Assembly: GCF_019599465.1 (NCBI RefSeq)
Contig: NZ_RKLR01000011.1
Coordinates: forward strand, 1-64,000
Length of the DNA stretch: 64,000 nt
Direction of reading: 5' to 3'
From: Haloarcula rubra
GTDB taxonomy: Archaea > Halobacteriota > Halobacteria > Halobacteriales > Haloarculaceae
The notes below the pieces were generated by a model. It was not told the origin of the DNA. It ran no database searches and was given only the letters and a program-made list of their open reading frames with translations. The translations under genes and the position numbers were made by a program. Positions within the stretch are counted from its first letter, which is position 1; each line of letters starts with the position of its first letter. Positions 34,931 through 44,443 of this stretch are shown here, in pieces.

Positions 34931-37890
34931 CAGTTGAGACTCCTTCAGAAGTCGTTAAGTCGGTCTTCTTGATGTTCTATACCATCTAAGAGACGGTCTT
35001 CAGCTTCTTCAGCGAACAGTCGAACGGAGGATGGGAGTGAGAGGTCTTCTTGCCAGTCGCGGAGCATCTCTATCTCATCTTCCTTCTTGCTGACTCCGGA
35101 CAGACTCCGAGTTGCGAGGGCGTCTGTGTAGAGTGCGCTGTGGATCACGTGTTGCACGGATTCTGCTTCATGGATGTTGTCGACGCCTTCGGTCGCTACT
35201 TTTCGATAAATTTTCTTCGTATCCTCAGTTACCGGGAGGAACTTGCAGTACCAGATAACTTGGAGTAACTGGTCCTCAGAACAGTCTGGGATCCTTGGTA
35301 GTAGGTGCTCTGTGATATCCGCTATGGGGAAGCACCCGGTTAGATCTGAGAACGCCATTGGGGTGTAGTAGTCAGTGTCGAGAATCCGTTCACATATTTT
35401 ACTGACTGCAGATTCGTAGCTCTCTGCTGTTTTCATCCGGTCTGTTTCTATGTCCAAGTGAGTCGGTAAAAGTGAGACACCAGTGTATTCGTTTTCCAGC
35501 CGTTGGAGAGCGAAGTCGACGAACTGCTCTGGGTCCCGTTCTGCAACCTCCTCGATTACGAGTTGAACGCTATGTGATTCTGAGGCCAGGTTTTCTCTTT
35601 TCTCAGCGTAGTCCAACACCTGCTCAAGGATTGCTCCATCCACAGCCTTCGAGTCGTCCTTGTACAACGGAAGTGGCTGCAAGGCGGAATCCACGGACTG
35701 TGGATCAAGTGACTCTGCATCTTGTAGAAGCCTAAGAAGGATTGATTCTGTCCACTCCTGATGGTCTTCCCAGTGTCCATTCACAACTTGGCTTATACCT
35801 GAGACAAATTCTGGAGGGTATGGCGATTGATGTCCCAGCAGATCCTCGACTTTCTGCTGGACGTAGTCTAGATCTTCCGAAGATAGCGCTCGGAGACCGG
35901 CTGGAGCCAAGTCGAATCGTTCTTCTTTGATATATTGGTTGACGAGGTCTTTCCCTTTCTCAGGGTCAGCAGAGCAGATTCCCATCAGGACGTGCGGTAA
36001 GCAGGGTTTGAGATCGGGTTCATCTGCTTCGAGAAGTTGTACGCCGAAGTCGGGGCGTTCATCTGCCAGTATCATGAAGAATTGGTTGAAAGAGGAGTCA
36101 GTAACCTCCGAGACGATATCCTTGAAATCGCCTGGTTCGAACCCCCCTTCGTCCATTTCTCCTGCGAAACTCCGGATTTCAGCTTCCCACTCCTCTATCT
36201 TCTTCGGTCCTCCGCGCCGCATGTGCTGAAGAAGTTGGTACCGCTCGTTGTCTTCTAGTTCTTCCTGAAATTCCTGGATCTCTTCTTTGAGCCCGAGTTC
36301 ATCTGCGTTTTCACGATCAGCTAACCGGCTCAGAGCATCGATACACTGCAAGTCCTCATCTTCAGAGACGTATTCAGTGGCGAATCCGAGTATCTTAGCC
36401 AGTTCTTCTTGATGGAATACTTCCTGATGTTTGCTGTAGTACCTGGCTTGGGAGTTTTCAAACCCTCTTAATTTTTCTGCAGCGGTTTTCCGTACCTCGG
36501 GGTGTGGATCTTTCCGGATTATCTCGATGAGTAGGTCGATTGCTTGTTTTCGGAGTTCCAGCCATGACTCCGTTACAGGCACTTTCCCCTGCCAAGATCG
36601 CATCTGAGAGCGGTTGATCGGGTCGACAGAGAAGTCGTGTATCTCGGTGCTTGAGACCTCCCCGATGACGTCGAGCAGGTCGAGTCTGAGTTCGTCGTCG
36701 AGTTCTCCAGAGAGGAAGTGTTCCCCGATTACGTATAGGATCTTTTGTTGGGCACCCGGTGATTTATTGAATCCTGGGCGTAGTGCTTCCCGTAGTTTTT
36801 GATCAACGCTACCGGTCTGAAGCTGTGACTGAGACGGATAATTGACTGCGATCCAGAGCAACCACCAAGTAGCGTCTTCCGGCTCTCCCTGTAGTGCGTT
36901 GGAAAGCAGATCGATTGACTCGATTAGAAGGTCTCCTGCTGGAGAAGCGGTATACATTGACCTCCGGAATAGCTGTTCTTCTTCCGGGTCTTCGGGTAGT
37001 TCTTCTTTTTGTACGGCTTTGACGAGTTCTATGGCGTAATGTGGATGAGTTGACCCTAGAATCTTGAACCTACGAAGCAGTTTCACTCTCTCCGCAAACC
37101 CGTATTCGCTTATTTTCTCTTTCTCCGTATTTAGACCGTCTCGAATTGTTTTCCGGGCTTCTCGACAGTTGTATCGTCGGTGAATTATAGCTAACTGGTT
37201 TATTTGATTCTTCCCGGTGAACTCGCTGAAGTTGTCGTAGATTTCATCTTGGTAGTCGCGTGGAGAGTCAGAGAAGAAGCTGTTGTAGACAATATATTCT
37301 TGGAGCGCGTCAGGTTGGACAGTTAGACGATCCGAATGTTCGGCCACGAGCCCGATATTTTCTGTCAATATTTCCCTTAGCTCGATATCAGTAGCTCTGT
37401 CCACTGATATTGCTTCTCGAAATTTCTGTAGTAGATCATCGTTGTTCGTATCCAGTTCTCCGATTGCTGCAAGGTACTTAACGTACGTCTCCAGCTTCTT
37501 CGGACTGCCTACTCCCTGTTGCTCCCCCAGTTTTTGGACATCTGATAGAACGTCGTCGAAGACGGCTTCAAGAGATTTATCTTGAGCAATGGCATCTGAA
37601 GTTTGATCATCGTTGGAAAACTGGTCGGCTAAGAGATGGGCGAAAAGAGGCAAGCCTTCACTTATTGAAACGATCTGGTCTAGTGTAGCAGGATGGTTGA
37701 TCCCGTAATATTCTTGTAAAATTTCGTGGATGTCATCGGTGTTCAACGGTTGAAGTTCGACTACTTCAGTTTCTACGTCCCTGAATCGGTTACCGTAATC
37801 TTGTAGCGAAGAGATGAAATGCGGCCTCTCTGAAAAAATGAGTTTAAGATGTGGCTGGTACTGGTCTACGAGATCAAATAGGCGCTTGAT

Positions 37891-39293
37891 CATCCGTCTT
37901 TAGCTAAGAGAAGAACCGCTGTACAGCAGTAGCTTATCGAGGCTGCTTTTCGAGAGGAATGAGGAGGCGACGAGTGTGCACAACGGCACCTCCTCATCGA
38001 GAATGATGCGTCGGCTCACTACACTGTTTCCCTCCGAGTTCCTCGAAGAGCACGCCGAGGAACTCGGCGTGGTCGAGCGAGAGGGCAAGCTTCAGATTCC
38101 TGTCCTCGTGTGGACGCTCGTGTTCGGCTTCGCCGCAGGCGAGAGCCGAACACTCGCTGGGTTTAGACGCTGCTACAACGCTACAGCTGACGAACCGATC
38201 TCTTCTGGCGGTTTCTATCACCGGTTGACGCCTACTCTTGCAGAGTATCTCCGCGACCTCGTCGAGCGCGGCCTCGACGAGGTCGCTGTCCCTGATGCTG
38301 TTGACGCTGATATCGACCGATTCAGGGACGTGATGATCGCTGATGGAACGGTGTTGCGGTTGCACGAGTTCCTCTCTGATGAGTTCCAAGCCCGTCACGA
38401 GGAGCAGGCTGGAGCGAAGCTCCACCTGCTCCACAATGCCACCGACCAGACGATTGAACGGATCGATGTGACTGATGAGAAAACGCACGACAGTGCGCTG
38501 TTCAAGACAGGATCGTGGCTGCAAGGACGACTGGTTCTGTTTGATCGAGCGTACTTCAAGTACCGCCGCTTTGCGTTGATCGATGAGAATGACGGCTACT
38601 TTGTGAGTCGGCTGAAGCAGAACGCAAATCCGGTGATAACGACGGAATTACGGGAATGGCGCGGCCGCGCCATTCCCTTGGAGGGCAAGCAGATCCACGA
38701 CGTGGTCGATGATCTCTCGCGGAAGTATATCGACGTAAAAGTCGAGGCAGAGTTCAAACGCGGGCCGTACAACGGCACACGGTCGCTGGACACGAAGCGG
38801 TTTCGCGTCGTCGGCGTCCGCAACGAGGACGCCGACGACTACCATCTCTATATCACGAATCTGCCGCAAGAGGAGTTTCTCCCGGCGGATCTAGCGACGC
38901 TGTATCGGTGTCGATGGGAGGTAGAAACGTTGTTCCGTGAGTTGAAAACGCAGTACGAACTGGACGAATTCGACACGAACAACCCTGATGTCGTGAAAAT
39001 TCTACTATACGCTGCGTTGCTGTCACTGCTGGTGAGCCGGGAGTTGTTGGATCTGGTCACCGAGCAGGCCGACGATGAGATTGTGTTTCCGCCGGAACGC
39101 TGGGCGGCGACCTTCCGGTCGCACGCCCAGCTCATCCTCCACGAACTCGGTGAGTACCTCGGCTACTCGCCACCGCCGTTGCTGGAGCGGCTGATCAAGG
39201 ATGCTCAGAAGATCCACCAACAACGACCGATACTCCAAGAGACGCTCGCTACCGCTACACAACCGAGGTGTGAGTCTTAGCTAAAGACGAATG
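37891..39293 (+). mobile_element. ISH8-like (IS4 family) insertion sequence
   Basis: The element is 1403 bp long. The left end CATCCGTCTTTAGCTAAG and the inverted right end CATTCGTCTTTAGCTAAG match in 17 of 18 positions. The target duplication GGCGCTTGAT is present on both sides (37881-37890 and 39294-39303). Size and duplication length agree with ISH8. The intact duplication implies a recent insertion into the ATPase gene. Confidence 0.92.
37976..39280 (+). CDS. ISH8-like IS4-family DDE transposase
   Basis: The open frame of 434 residues carries the DDE elements of IS4-group transposases: a first Asp in MIADGTVLRLHEF, a second in LVLFDRAYFKYRRF, and the Y-(2)-R-(3)-E-(6)-K signature with YRCRWEVETLFRELKTQY. 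The likely start is either this GTG at 37976 or a downstream ATG at 38003/38006. The frame is intact, so the element can probably move. Confidence 0.93.
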   Translation: MHNGTSSSRMMRRLTTLFPSEFLEEHAEELGVVEREGKLQIPVLVWTLVFGFAAGESRTLAGFRRCYNATADEPISSGGFYHRLTPTLAEYLRDLVERGLDEVAVPDAVDADIDRFRDVMIADGTVLRLHEFLSDEFQARHEEQAGAKLHLLHNATDQTIERIDVTDEKTHDSALFKTGSWLQGRLVLFDRAYFKYRRFALIDENDGYFVSRLKQNANPVITTELREWRGRAIPLEGKQIHDVVDDLSRKYIDVKVEAEFKRGPYNGTRSLDTKRFRVVGVRNEDADDYHLYITNLPQEEFLPADLATLYRCRWEVETLFRELKTQYELDEFDTNNPDVVKILLYAALLSLLVSRELLDLVTEQADDEIVFPPERWAATFRSHAQLILHELGEYLGYSPPPLLERLIKDAQKIHQQRPILQETLATATQPRCES

Positions 39294-40156
39294 GGCGCTT
39301 GATTTGGTCAGTGTTCCGGGCATCGTCTACGAAGAGGATAGTGTTCCTCTCCTCCTTTAGTTCGAGTTCCTCCAACCCGTCGTCGATATTTCCGGCGTGG
39401 ATGTCTGTCCAGTATATCTGCCAGTTCGGCTTTTCGGCCTCCAAGAGCAGACTGCCTTCAACGACGAGCCTTGTCTTCCCGATACCTGCTCGTCCGGAGA
39501 GTATGAGTACATCTTCCTCAGAGTTTGGAAAGTCGGTAATCGTGTCTAGTTCATTTTCCCGGCCGAAGAACGGGAGATCGTACCTATCATATGGATGTTC
39601 TCCGTTGAGCCGTTCTTGGAATCTTTCTGGTATGGGCTGGAAAACGCTGTATTTCTTATCCGTGGGGAGTCGACCTGCTATCTCTTGGATTTCAAGAAGT
39701 ATCTCACTTTGACCTTCCTCCAGATCTTCTGTGTACTGATGTATTCGCTGGGTATAGTCCATTATCAGTTTGTGACCGATCTCCTGATTTTGGCTTATCT
39801 CCAGCTCCAACTGATTCAGAAATTCGTTTACGAGGTCTTCTGGCGAGGCTTCAACCTGTTCGCCAAGCATGTCTTCGTTGAATACCTCCCCAATATCTGA
39901 AGGCGGAATCAAATCGTCTCCATCGTCAAATTCTTCGACGAGTTCAACGACATGATCATCCTCGAAGATATGGATGAAGACATCAGCGTCCAAGCCTTCG
40001 TGATTCTCCGCTACGTGAGAAGCTGCATTTTCTACAGCTTCATTCAGGAAGTGCATCCGCTTCCCCTTCCCATAGAGGTACTTCGCTGTAGAAGAAGCGA
40101 GGATGCTTGCACCTATCGAGATCGGTTCGACCATACTCCGTTTATTCAGGTTACCA

Positions 40157-40164
40157 TTTTAATA
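40157..40164 (-). promoter_or_regulatory. TATA box of the STAND ATPase gene
   Basis: TATTAAAA on the minus strand, 22 bases upstream of the ATG at 40134. Confidence 0.45.
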
Positions 40165-40350
40165 GTAGCCTCCGATAGCACTGAATCTCGTTTCAACATC
40201 TATCAAATTCTAGAACTATAGGTATTAAAAAAGAAGGTAGTCGGGGTGACGTCCGGTAGGTGTCAAATCACCAAATAGATTGAATCATCAGGAACTTATG
40301 AGCCAGAAGTATAATAGACCGGTATGATCTGTCCAAACAAAGCAGCACTA

Positions 40351-40704
40351 TTATTGCTCGCTCTCTGGTTTCCGAGGATAGGTTTTTAGCACGATTCCGG
40401 GTGGGTTGAACGAGATCGCTCCTATATCTTCATCTCGAAGTGAATAACTAAAAAAGGCCGAGAGTACTTCCAGATACCGCCGTTTCGAACTGTGTTTGAG
40501 ATCACGTTCATCCAATTGGGAAAGGAAGTCACGCACATGCTCGGTTGTCGTCTCTTTCGGCGATAGGTCTGGGAATGCCTCGATAAAGAAGAATCGAAGC
40601 ACGCGCTGATTCAGTTCGAGCACATCATCACTTAATGACGACTCCTTCTCATCGAAGTACTTCAGGATTGCTTCGTACTCAGATAATCTATCGTCAAGGT
40701 CCAT
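40351..40704 (-). CDS. Stand-alone integrase core-binding (SAM-like) domain
   Basis: A 117-residue protein that aligns with the N-terminal DNA-binding domain of the integrase at 27660: FPDLSPKETTTEHVRDFL / LDERDLKHSSKRRYLEVLSA / FFSYSLRDEDIGAISFNPPG. It stops before the catalytic domain begins. It has its own TATA-like AT-rich element (40737-40745) and a clean start at 40704. It may be a remnant of a second integrase marking the right edge of the island, or a regulator of recombination. Confidence 0.7.
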   Translation of the reverse strand: MDLDDRLSEYEAILKYFDEKESSLSDDVLELNQRVLRFFFIEAFPDLSPKETTTEHVRDFLSQLDERDLKHSSKRRYLEVLSAFFSYSLRDEDIGAISFNPPGIVLKTYPRKPESEQ

Positions 40705-41289
40705 TCAACACCACACCCCCATTATTACAGGTAATCTTTATATATGGAACGGAGGTTGGATCCCGCTTTGAGAGAGCTGACGTAGGATGAGTGGCCCCTT
40801 GGTGAATGTAGGACTCGTCCTTGGACCAAAATATTCTCTAACACGGTCAAGATGCAGTAAAAATTGAGTCCAACAAACACTCAAATGCCTCTAACGGTTT
40901 TGATTCCTCCTCAGAAGTTATTTGATGACGCTGCCGCCGATCTAACGGCAGCAGCGGGCCATTCGGCACTCATAGGGCTCGTCACTCCGTTGTAGAGGGG
41001 GACGACAGAGTGGCCGCAGTATGGTCGTGATTATCGCCGTAATCAAGATTAACAGACCAGCGTCAGGCTTGGAGACGATCAGCTGGTGAGTTTCAGTATG
41101 TAAAATTACATATGAGGGTAGGCACCTGCGGAAGACGTTTGCTTGGTACGGAGGCTTACCGTGGTACCAGCTCCGCTTTTCCCCCTCAAGGACAATATCA
41201 GCAGTGTCACGCCAACTGTCTCACCTGACTGTGAGCGGGAGGTCCGCACTCTCCAACTCACCAAGTCTCCGCTGTCTTCGCTTTCTCTC
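40705..41289. other. Intergenic, no supported gene
   Basis: About 585 bases. It holds the promoter of the truncated integrase and a 7-pair hairpin, GCTGCCG (40930-40936) with CGGCAGC (40946-40952), loop 9, possibly a terminator or element end. Sequence composition changes here from the AT-rich island to GC-richer backbone. Confidence 0.4.
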
Positions 41290-41648
41290 GAGTTCGGTAG
41301 AAGTAGGTCCGTACCGCCTCACACGTGACATCGTGCTTGTCGGCCAGCCAGTCAGTGTTGACCCACGGGTTGCGTAGATGTAGGTCGCTATCACGGCTTT
41401 GCCGGTCGCCGCGATGTTCAACGGGCACCCGTGCCCTGGTCCTCGTCGAAGATCCCCACAGTCAGGTAGACCTCCTGATACCGCTCGGCGCGTTCGCGGT
41501 CGTCAAAGATCACGGTTTCATGGGTCGGTGCCTCGAAGCGGTAGCTATACTCGACGTCGGGGCGGCCGGTCGCGTCAACGATACGGGCGAGGCGGTGCCG
41601 AGCGTGCTCCCGCTCAGTTGGTTCAAGATCGTCAAGAACAGAGAACAA
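41290..41648 (-). pseudogene. Frameshifted HTH-type hypothetical protein
   Basis: The first 76 codons from 41648 read MFSVLDDLEPTEREHARHRL, then FEAPTHETVIFDDRERAERY and GIFDEDQGTGAR. The continuing homologous-looking frame is offset: VPVEHRGDRQSRDSDLHLRN, then PWVNTDWLADKHDVTCEAVR and TYFYRTRE, which has helix-turn-helix character. One frameshift near 41420 joins the two. The family is not identified. Confidence 0.4.
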
Positions 41649-41744
41649 TCATTCACAGATTGTGATTTACGCACTATCAATCTGTGCACGGGGTAGTGCC
41701 GAGTGCTCGACTTGAGGGAGTGGTCATTCTCTGCTGGTATGGCG

Positions 41745-41985
41745 GAATGAGGAATCATATTCGGCGTTCAAGAAATTTCTTGGTCTCATCGGCCTGCTTG
41801 CACTCTTTTTCCCACGAATCTACGTGGAGTATGGAACGGGTCTCGCGTACACCGAGGCGTCCTCACCAGAGTGGAAGCCGTGGTGTACACAGGGACGCGC
41901 GTTGTTGGCCTGCTGTACGTCAGTATCGCTCTCAACGAGTTCCGGAGTGATCGGAGACACAGAACATTCGAACACCTACTGAATA
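41745..41985 (+). pseudogene. Frameshifted small membrane protein
   Basis: Codons reading KFLGLIGLLALFFPRIYVEY and TEASSPEWKPW are followed in another frame by VVYTGTRVVGLLYVSIALNE. Together they resemble small two-helix haloarchaeal membrane proteins (DUF6199-like, from memory). There is no start codon before the first part, and a frame change occurs near 41875. Confidence 0.4.
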
Positions 41986-42042
41986 GTTGCTTCAGCAGTA
42001 TAACGGGGAAGAAACGACGGTCCGAGAACGGCGCGGTGAGAA

Positions 42043-42083
42043 CTAACCAACAGTCGGTCGGATATGCTCCGATTGTTGGTTAA
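42043..42083. repeat. TAACCAACA inverted repeat, copy 3
   Basis: CTAACCAACA (42043-42052) and TGTTGGTTAA (42074-42083): nine paired bases (TAACCAACA with TGTTGGTTA), spacer 21. Inner bases TCGG and CCGA can extend the stem. It ends 13 bases before the stop codon of the minus-strand gene at 42097, just right of the accessory island. Confidence 0.85.
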
Positions 42084-42096
42084 CTCTGTCTCAGAC

Positions 42097-42348
42097 TTAC
42101 ACTGTCGCCGTCACGTGCTGGTACCCGGCTTGCGATGGCGTCGGCCGAAGCGTCATTCCGGCAAGCGCCAACTCACGCAATACCTCGGACGGTACACCGT
42201 CCGAACCACGCAACACGGCATCGAGCGTCCACGCGTCATACTGGCTCGCGTTTGGCGCGACGACGTCGACGGCTACAGTAGGAACCGCGTCCCGAATCGC
42301 CTGAGCAGCACGCCACACCTGCTCGCATCGCTCCACGGTACAGCTCAT
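42097..42348 (-). CDS. Small hypothetical plasmid protein
   Basis: An 83-residue protein coupled to the upstream gene: its ATG overlaps that gene's stop by four bases. Helical N-terminus with two cysteines (MSCTVERCEQVWRAAQAIRD), then AWTLDAVLRGSDGVPSEVLR. The end MTLRPTPSQAGYQHVTATV resembles a remnant near 18134. Function unknown. Confidence 0.55.
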   Translation of the reverse strand: MSCTVERCEQVWRAAQAIRDAVPTVAVDVVAPNASQYDAWTLDAVLRGSDGVPSEVLRELALAGMTLRPTPSQAGYQHVTATV

Positions 42349-42653
42349 GCCTCCACCGCCTGAGCGAGATCACCGACGAGCGAGCCAGCAACATGCGGGC
42401 CAACGTCCCAGCCACGGGTACCCCGAACATGCTCGCACCAGTCAGCGAGCTCGGCACACGGCGTCTCGTCCAGTTCGAACGTCTTCGCGTTGTCGACGGA
42501 CTCGGCGTCCCGTGGGACAACCGCAATAGCCGATTCGTAACTGTCCCAGTAGTTGGCGGCGTCGTCCCCGTCAATGCCGAGGAATAATCCTGGCGACTGG
42601 GTGAGTAGTTGGCGTGCGATACGTTCTTGTGAGTTCGCTTGCGTAGTTGCCAT
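42345..42653 (-). CDS. Small hypothetical plasmid protein
   Basis: A 102-residue acidic protein (ATG 42653: MATTQANSQERIARQLLTQS). It contains GLFLGIDGDDAANYWDSYES, IAVVPRDAESVDNAKTFELD and a final helix with HVAGSLVGDLAQAVEA. Immediately upstream a short hairpin (GGTTC..GAACC) precedes the start codon. The next gene overlaps its stop. No function recognised. Confidence 0.55.
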   Translation of the reverse strand: MATTQANSQERIARQLLTQSPGLFLGIDGDDAANYWDSYESAIAVVPRDAESVDNAKTFELDETPCAELADWCEHVRGTRGWDVGPHVAGSLVGDLAQAVEA

Positions 42654-42804
42654 TGGTTCTTGAGGAACCACGCGTCTCGGTGTTGCACCACCGGGGCGAT
42701 TTCCGAAAGAAACCGACCAGCCACGCGTGTATCCCTACTCGATACTATTGTGCTGGAAAAACAAAAAACTATTGCCCTAGAGTAACAAATGTGGGCTGAG
42801 ACAA

Positions 42805-43038
42805 ATGTCTACTCGAGGACCAGAGAGGAAGGTTACTAATCAAGAATTACTCGATTGTTTCGACGACGTCGACAAGCCGTTCGTGACGACATCAGACATC
42901 GCTGCACGGGTTGACTTGTCGAAGACTCGAATACGTCAGCGTCTACAGTCGATGAGAACAGAGATTCGGATAGAACGCCACAAAGTTGGAAATGCAGTAG
43001 TTTACTGGTTGCCTGAGGAGAAGTCTGGATCCAACTGA
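42805..43038 (+). CDS. Small winged-helix DNA-binding protein
   Basis: A 77-residue winged helix: VTNQELLDCFDDVDKPFVTT, SDIAARVDLSKTRIRQRLQS as the recognition region, and NAVVYWLP as the wing. Likely a plasmid transcriptional regulator. Its 3' end overlaps a convergent winged-helix gene by 37 bases, so the two transcripts are partly antisense. Confidence 0.75.
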   Translation: MSTRGPERKVTNQELLDCFDDVDKPFVTTSDIAARVDLSKTRIRQRLQSMRTEIRIERHKVGNAVVYWLPEEKSGSN

Positions 43039-43262
43039 GCACGCCCAGCATCCGTTACCCAGTACACTCGTGCACGGCCGACTCTCTCTGATTCTACCCA
43101 CCCTTTTTCCTCCATGTCCTGGAGTTTGTTACTTACAGCGGTGTTGCTGATGTCTAACCGTTCAGCAAGGTCTTTTGGTGCCTGTACTGGCGGGTAGGCC
43201 AATCTGATCTCTTTCAGAACATCAGTTTGAGTGACCGTTGGGTCAGGTCCGGGCTTAGACAC
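43002..43262 (-). CDS. Small winged-helix DNA-binding protein
   Basis: An 86-residue winged helix: TQTDVLKEIRLAYPPVQAPK, DLAERLDISNTAVSNKLQDM, and the wing VGRARVYWVTDAG. Of the MarR/PhiH1-like haloarchaeal type. The tail-to-tail overlap with the preceding regulator suggests mutual control. Confidence 0.75.
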   Translation of the reverse strand: MSKPGPDPTVTQTDVLKEIRLAYPPVQAPKDLAERLDISNTAVSNKLQDMEEKGWVESERVGRARVYWVTDAGRAQLDPDFSSGNQ

Positions 43263-43541
43263 TTTAGAAGTGATTCAATCGGTTCAGACATAGTAATGTC
43301 TCTCGACAAGTGTTCTTCTAGAGCAAGCATTATGAGGTCCCGGTGTAACAGCATGAGATAGACGACGCCCACAACGACGGCGGCGTCGCACCGACCCCAT
43401 GACCGACCACAAGCTCCCCTACGACGAGTCGCATCGCTCGCCAACGATCGTCCGCCCACGAATTCACCGATTCAGACCCACCAGAGAACAGTCCCTTCGC
43501 CCACACACCCACTCGATCAGTCCCACAAAGGTAGCCCAAGC

Positions 43542-43862
43542 ATGACGACCTACCACGAGCTGACCGGCTTCCAGCGCGACGTCCTCCAGGCCATCGCCGC
43601 CGTCGACGACGAACCCTACGGCCTCGCCCTGAAGGCCTACCTCGACGAGCGATACGCCGACCCGATCAAACACAGCCGACTCTACCAGAACCTCGACGAC
43701 CTCGTCGACCTGAACATTATCGAGCGCAACGACGTTGATGGCCGCACGAACGCGTATACGCTGACCGACGCTGGCAGACCCCTCCTCCAGCACCAAGCTG
43801 AAACGCTAACCAGTCTGTGCAACCGTCCGCGACCCGTCGCCGATGGGAGTGGGCATCGATGA
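43542..43862 (+). CDS. PadR-like winged-helix regulator
   Basis: A 106-residue protein with the PadR pattern: ELTGFQRDVLQAIAAVDDEP, GLALKAYLDERYADPIKHSR, LYQNLDDLVDLNIIERNDVD, GRTNAYTLTDAGRPLL. Such haloarchaeal proteins are frequent on plasmids and probably repress nearby promoters. The next ~580 bases are non-coding and rich in inverted repeats, a possible target. Confidence 0.85.
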   Translation: MTTYHELTGFQRDVLQAIAAVDDEPYGLALKAYLDERYADPIKHSRLYQNLDDLVDLNIIERNDVDGRTNAYTLTDAGRPLLQHQAETLTSLCNRPRPVADGSGHR

Positions 43863-44443
43863 CGGACCGGTCAGCGATTCCGCGAGGGAACAGCTCAACG
43901 TCCAGAAACTGGAATCCAGTCAGTCGATGCTGTCAGAGGCATGGGTCCACGGCGAGTGTGGTGACTGACTGGAATCCTTTTGGGTCCTATGTTACCGAGA
44001 AACATATCTGTTTCTCTTGGCCATCTATCACGACTGTCCGAAGCGATTCGACGCCCCATCGTGCTCGTCGATGGGGGTCGACATCACTTGCCTCTGACAG
44101 CACTCCGGGACAAAGCGAACTGCCCTGTTCCGGCACTAATCAGAACGCATTCCAGCATAGATGTAACTATCGCTTCATTTCGACCTGCCGACGGACAGTC
44201 CGTCGATCTACGACCGCCTCAGGTGGTGTCTCCTGATGGACACATCCGACAGCACTGACTGTCACCGGCGGCATCCCACTGCCGGGACAGCCAGCCGCTG
44301 TGGGGTGGCTCCCACGACGTCCACCTAGCGACGAGGCAGTCTGAGGTGAGCCAGTAGATACGTCGTCTGGAGAGAGGCATCGATAGCCCGTGCCGTGGTC
44401 GGCACTGTTCGGTTCGATTCCGAGGACGGGCTCTGTGGTCCCT
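43863..44443. other. Non-coding region with nested inverted repeats
   Basis: No gene is supported. CCAGTCAGTC (43916-43925) is inverted at 43963-43972, and GCTGTCAGAGGCA (43929-43941) is inverted at 44089-44101. Inside the latter, CCCCATC and GATGGGG form a small hairpin near 44054-44076. The arms interleave, so alternative folds compete. It could be a regulatory RNA, or a replication or partition site. Confidence 0.45.

Larger units (their letters stand above)
34945..40134 (-). pseudogene. STAND/AAA-type ATPase with HEAT-like repeats, disrupted by an ISH8-like element
   Basis: Removing the element 37891-39293 and one copy of its 10-bp duplication joins 40134-39294 to 37880-34945 in one frame of 1259 codons. 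The 285-codon front part encodes an unrecognised ~185-residue N-terminal domain, then FFGREN, Walker A GRAGIGKT (214-221) and Walker B ILFVDD (266-271). The back part continues with RLFDLVDQYQPHLKLIFSER, an ATPase sensor region, a winged-helix-like part, and about 700 residues of HEAT/TPR-like repeats. This build is typical of signalling NTPases in defence and NLR-like systems. It converges on the four-gene cluster. The break falls just after Walker B, so the current gene cannot make the whole protein. Confidence 0.8.

Noticed and set aside
43399-43545. 48-codon frame whose stop overlaps the PadR-like start
   Set aside because: Basic, His/Pro/Arg-rich composition and no homologue-like pattern; the ATGA overlap alone is weak evidence.
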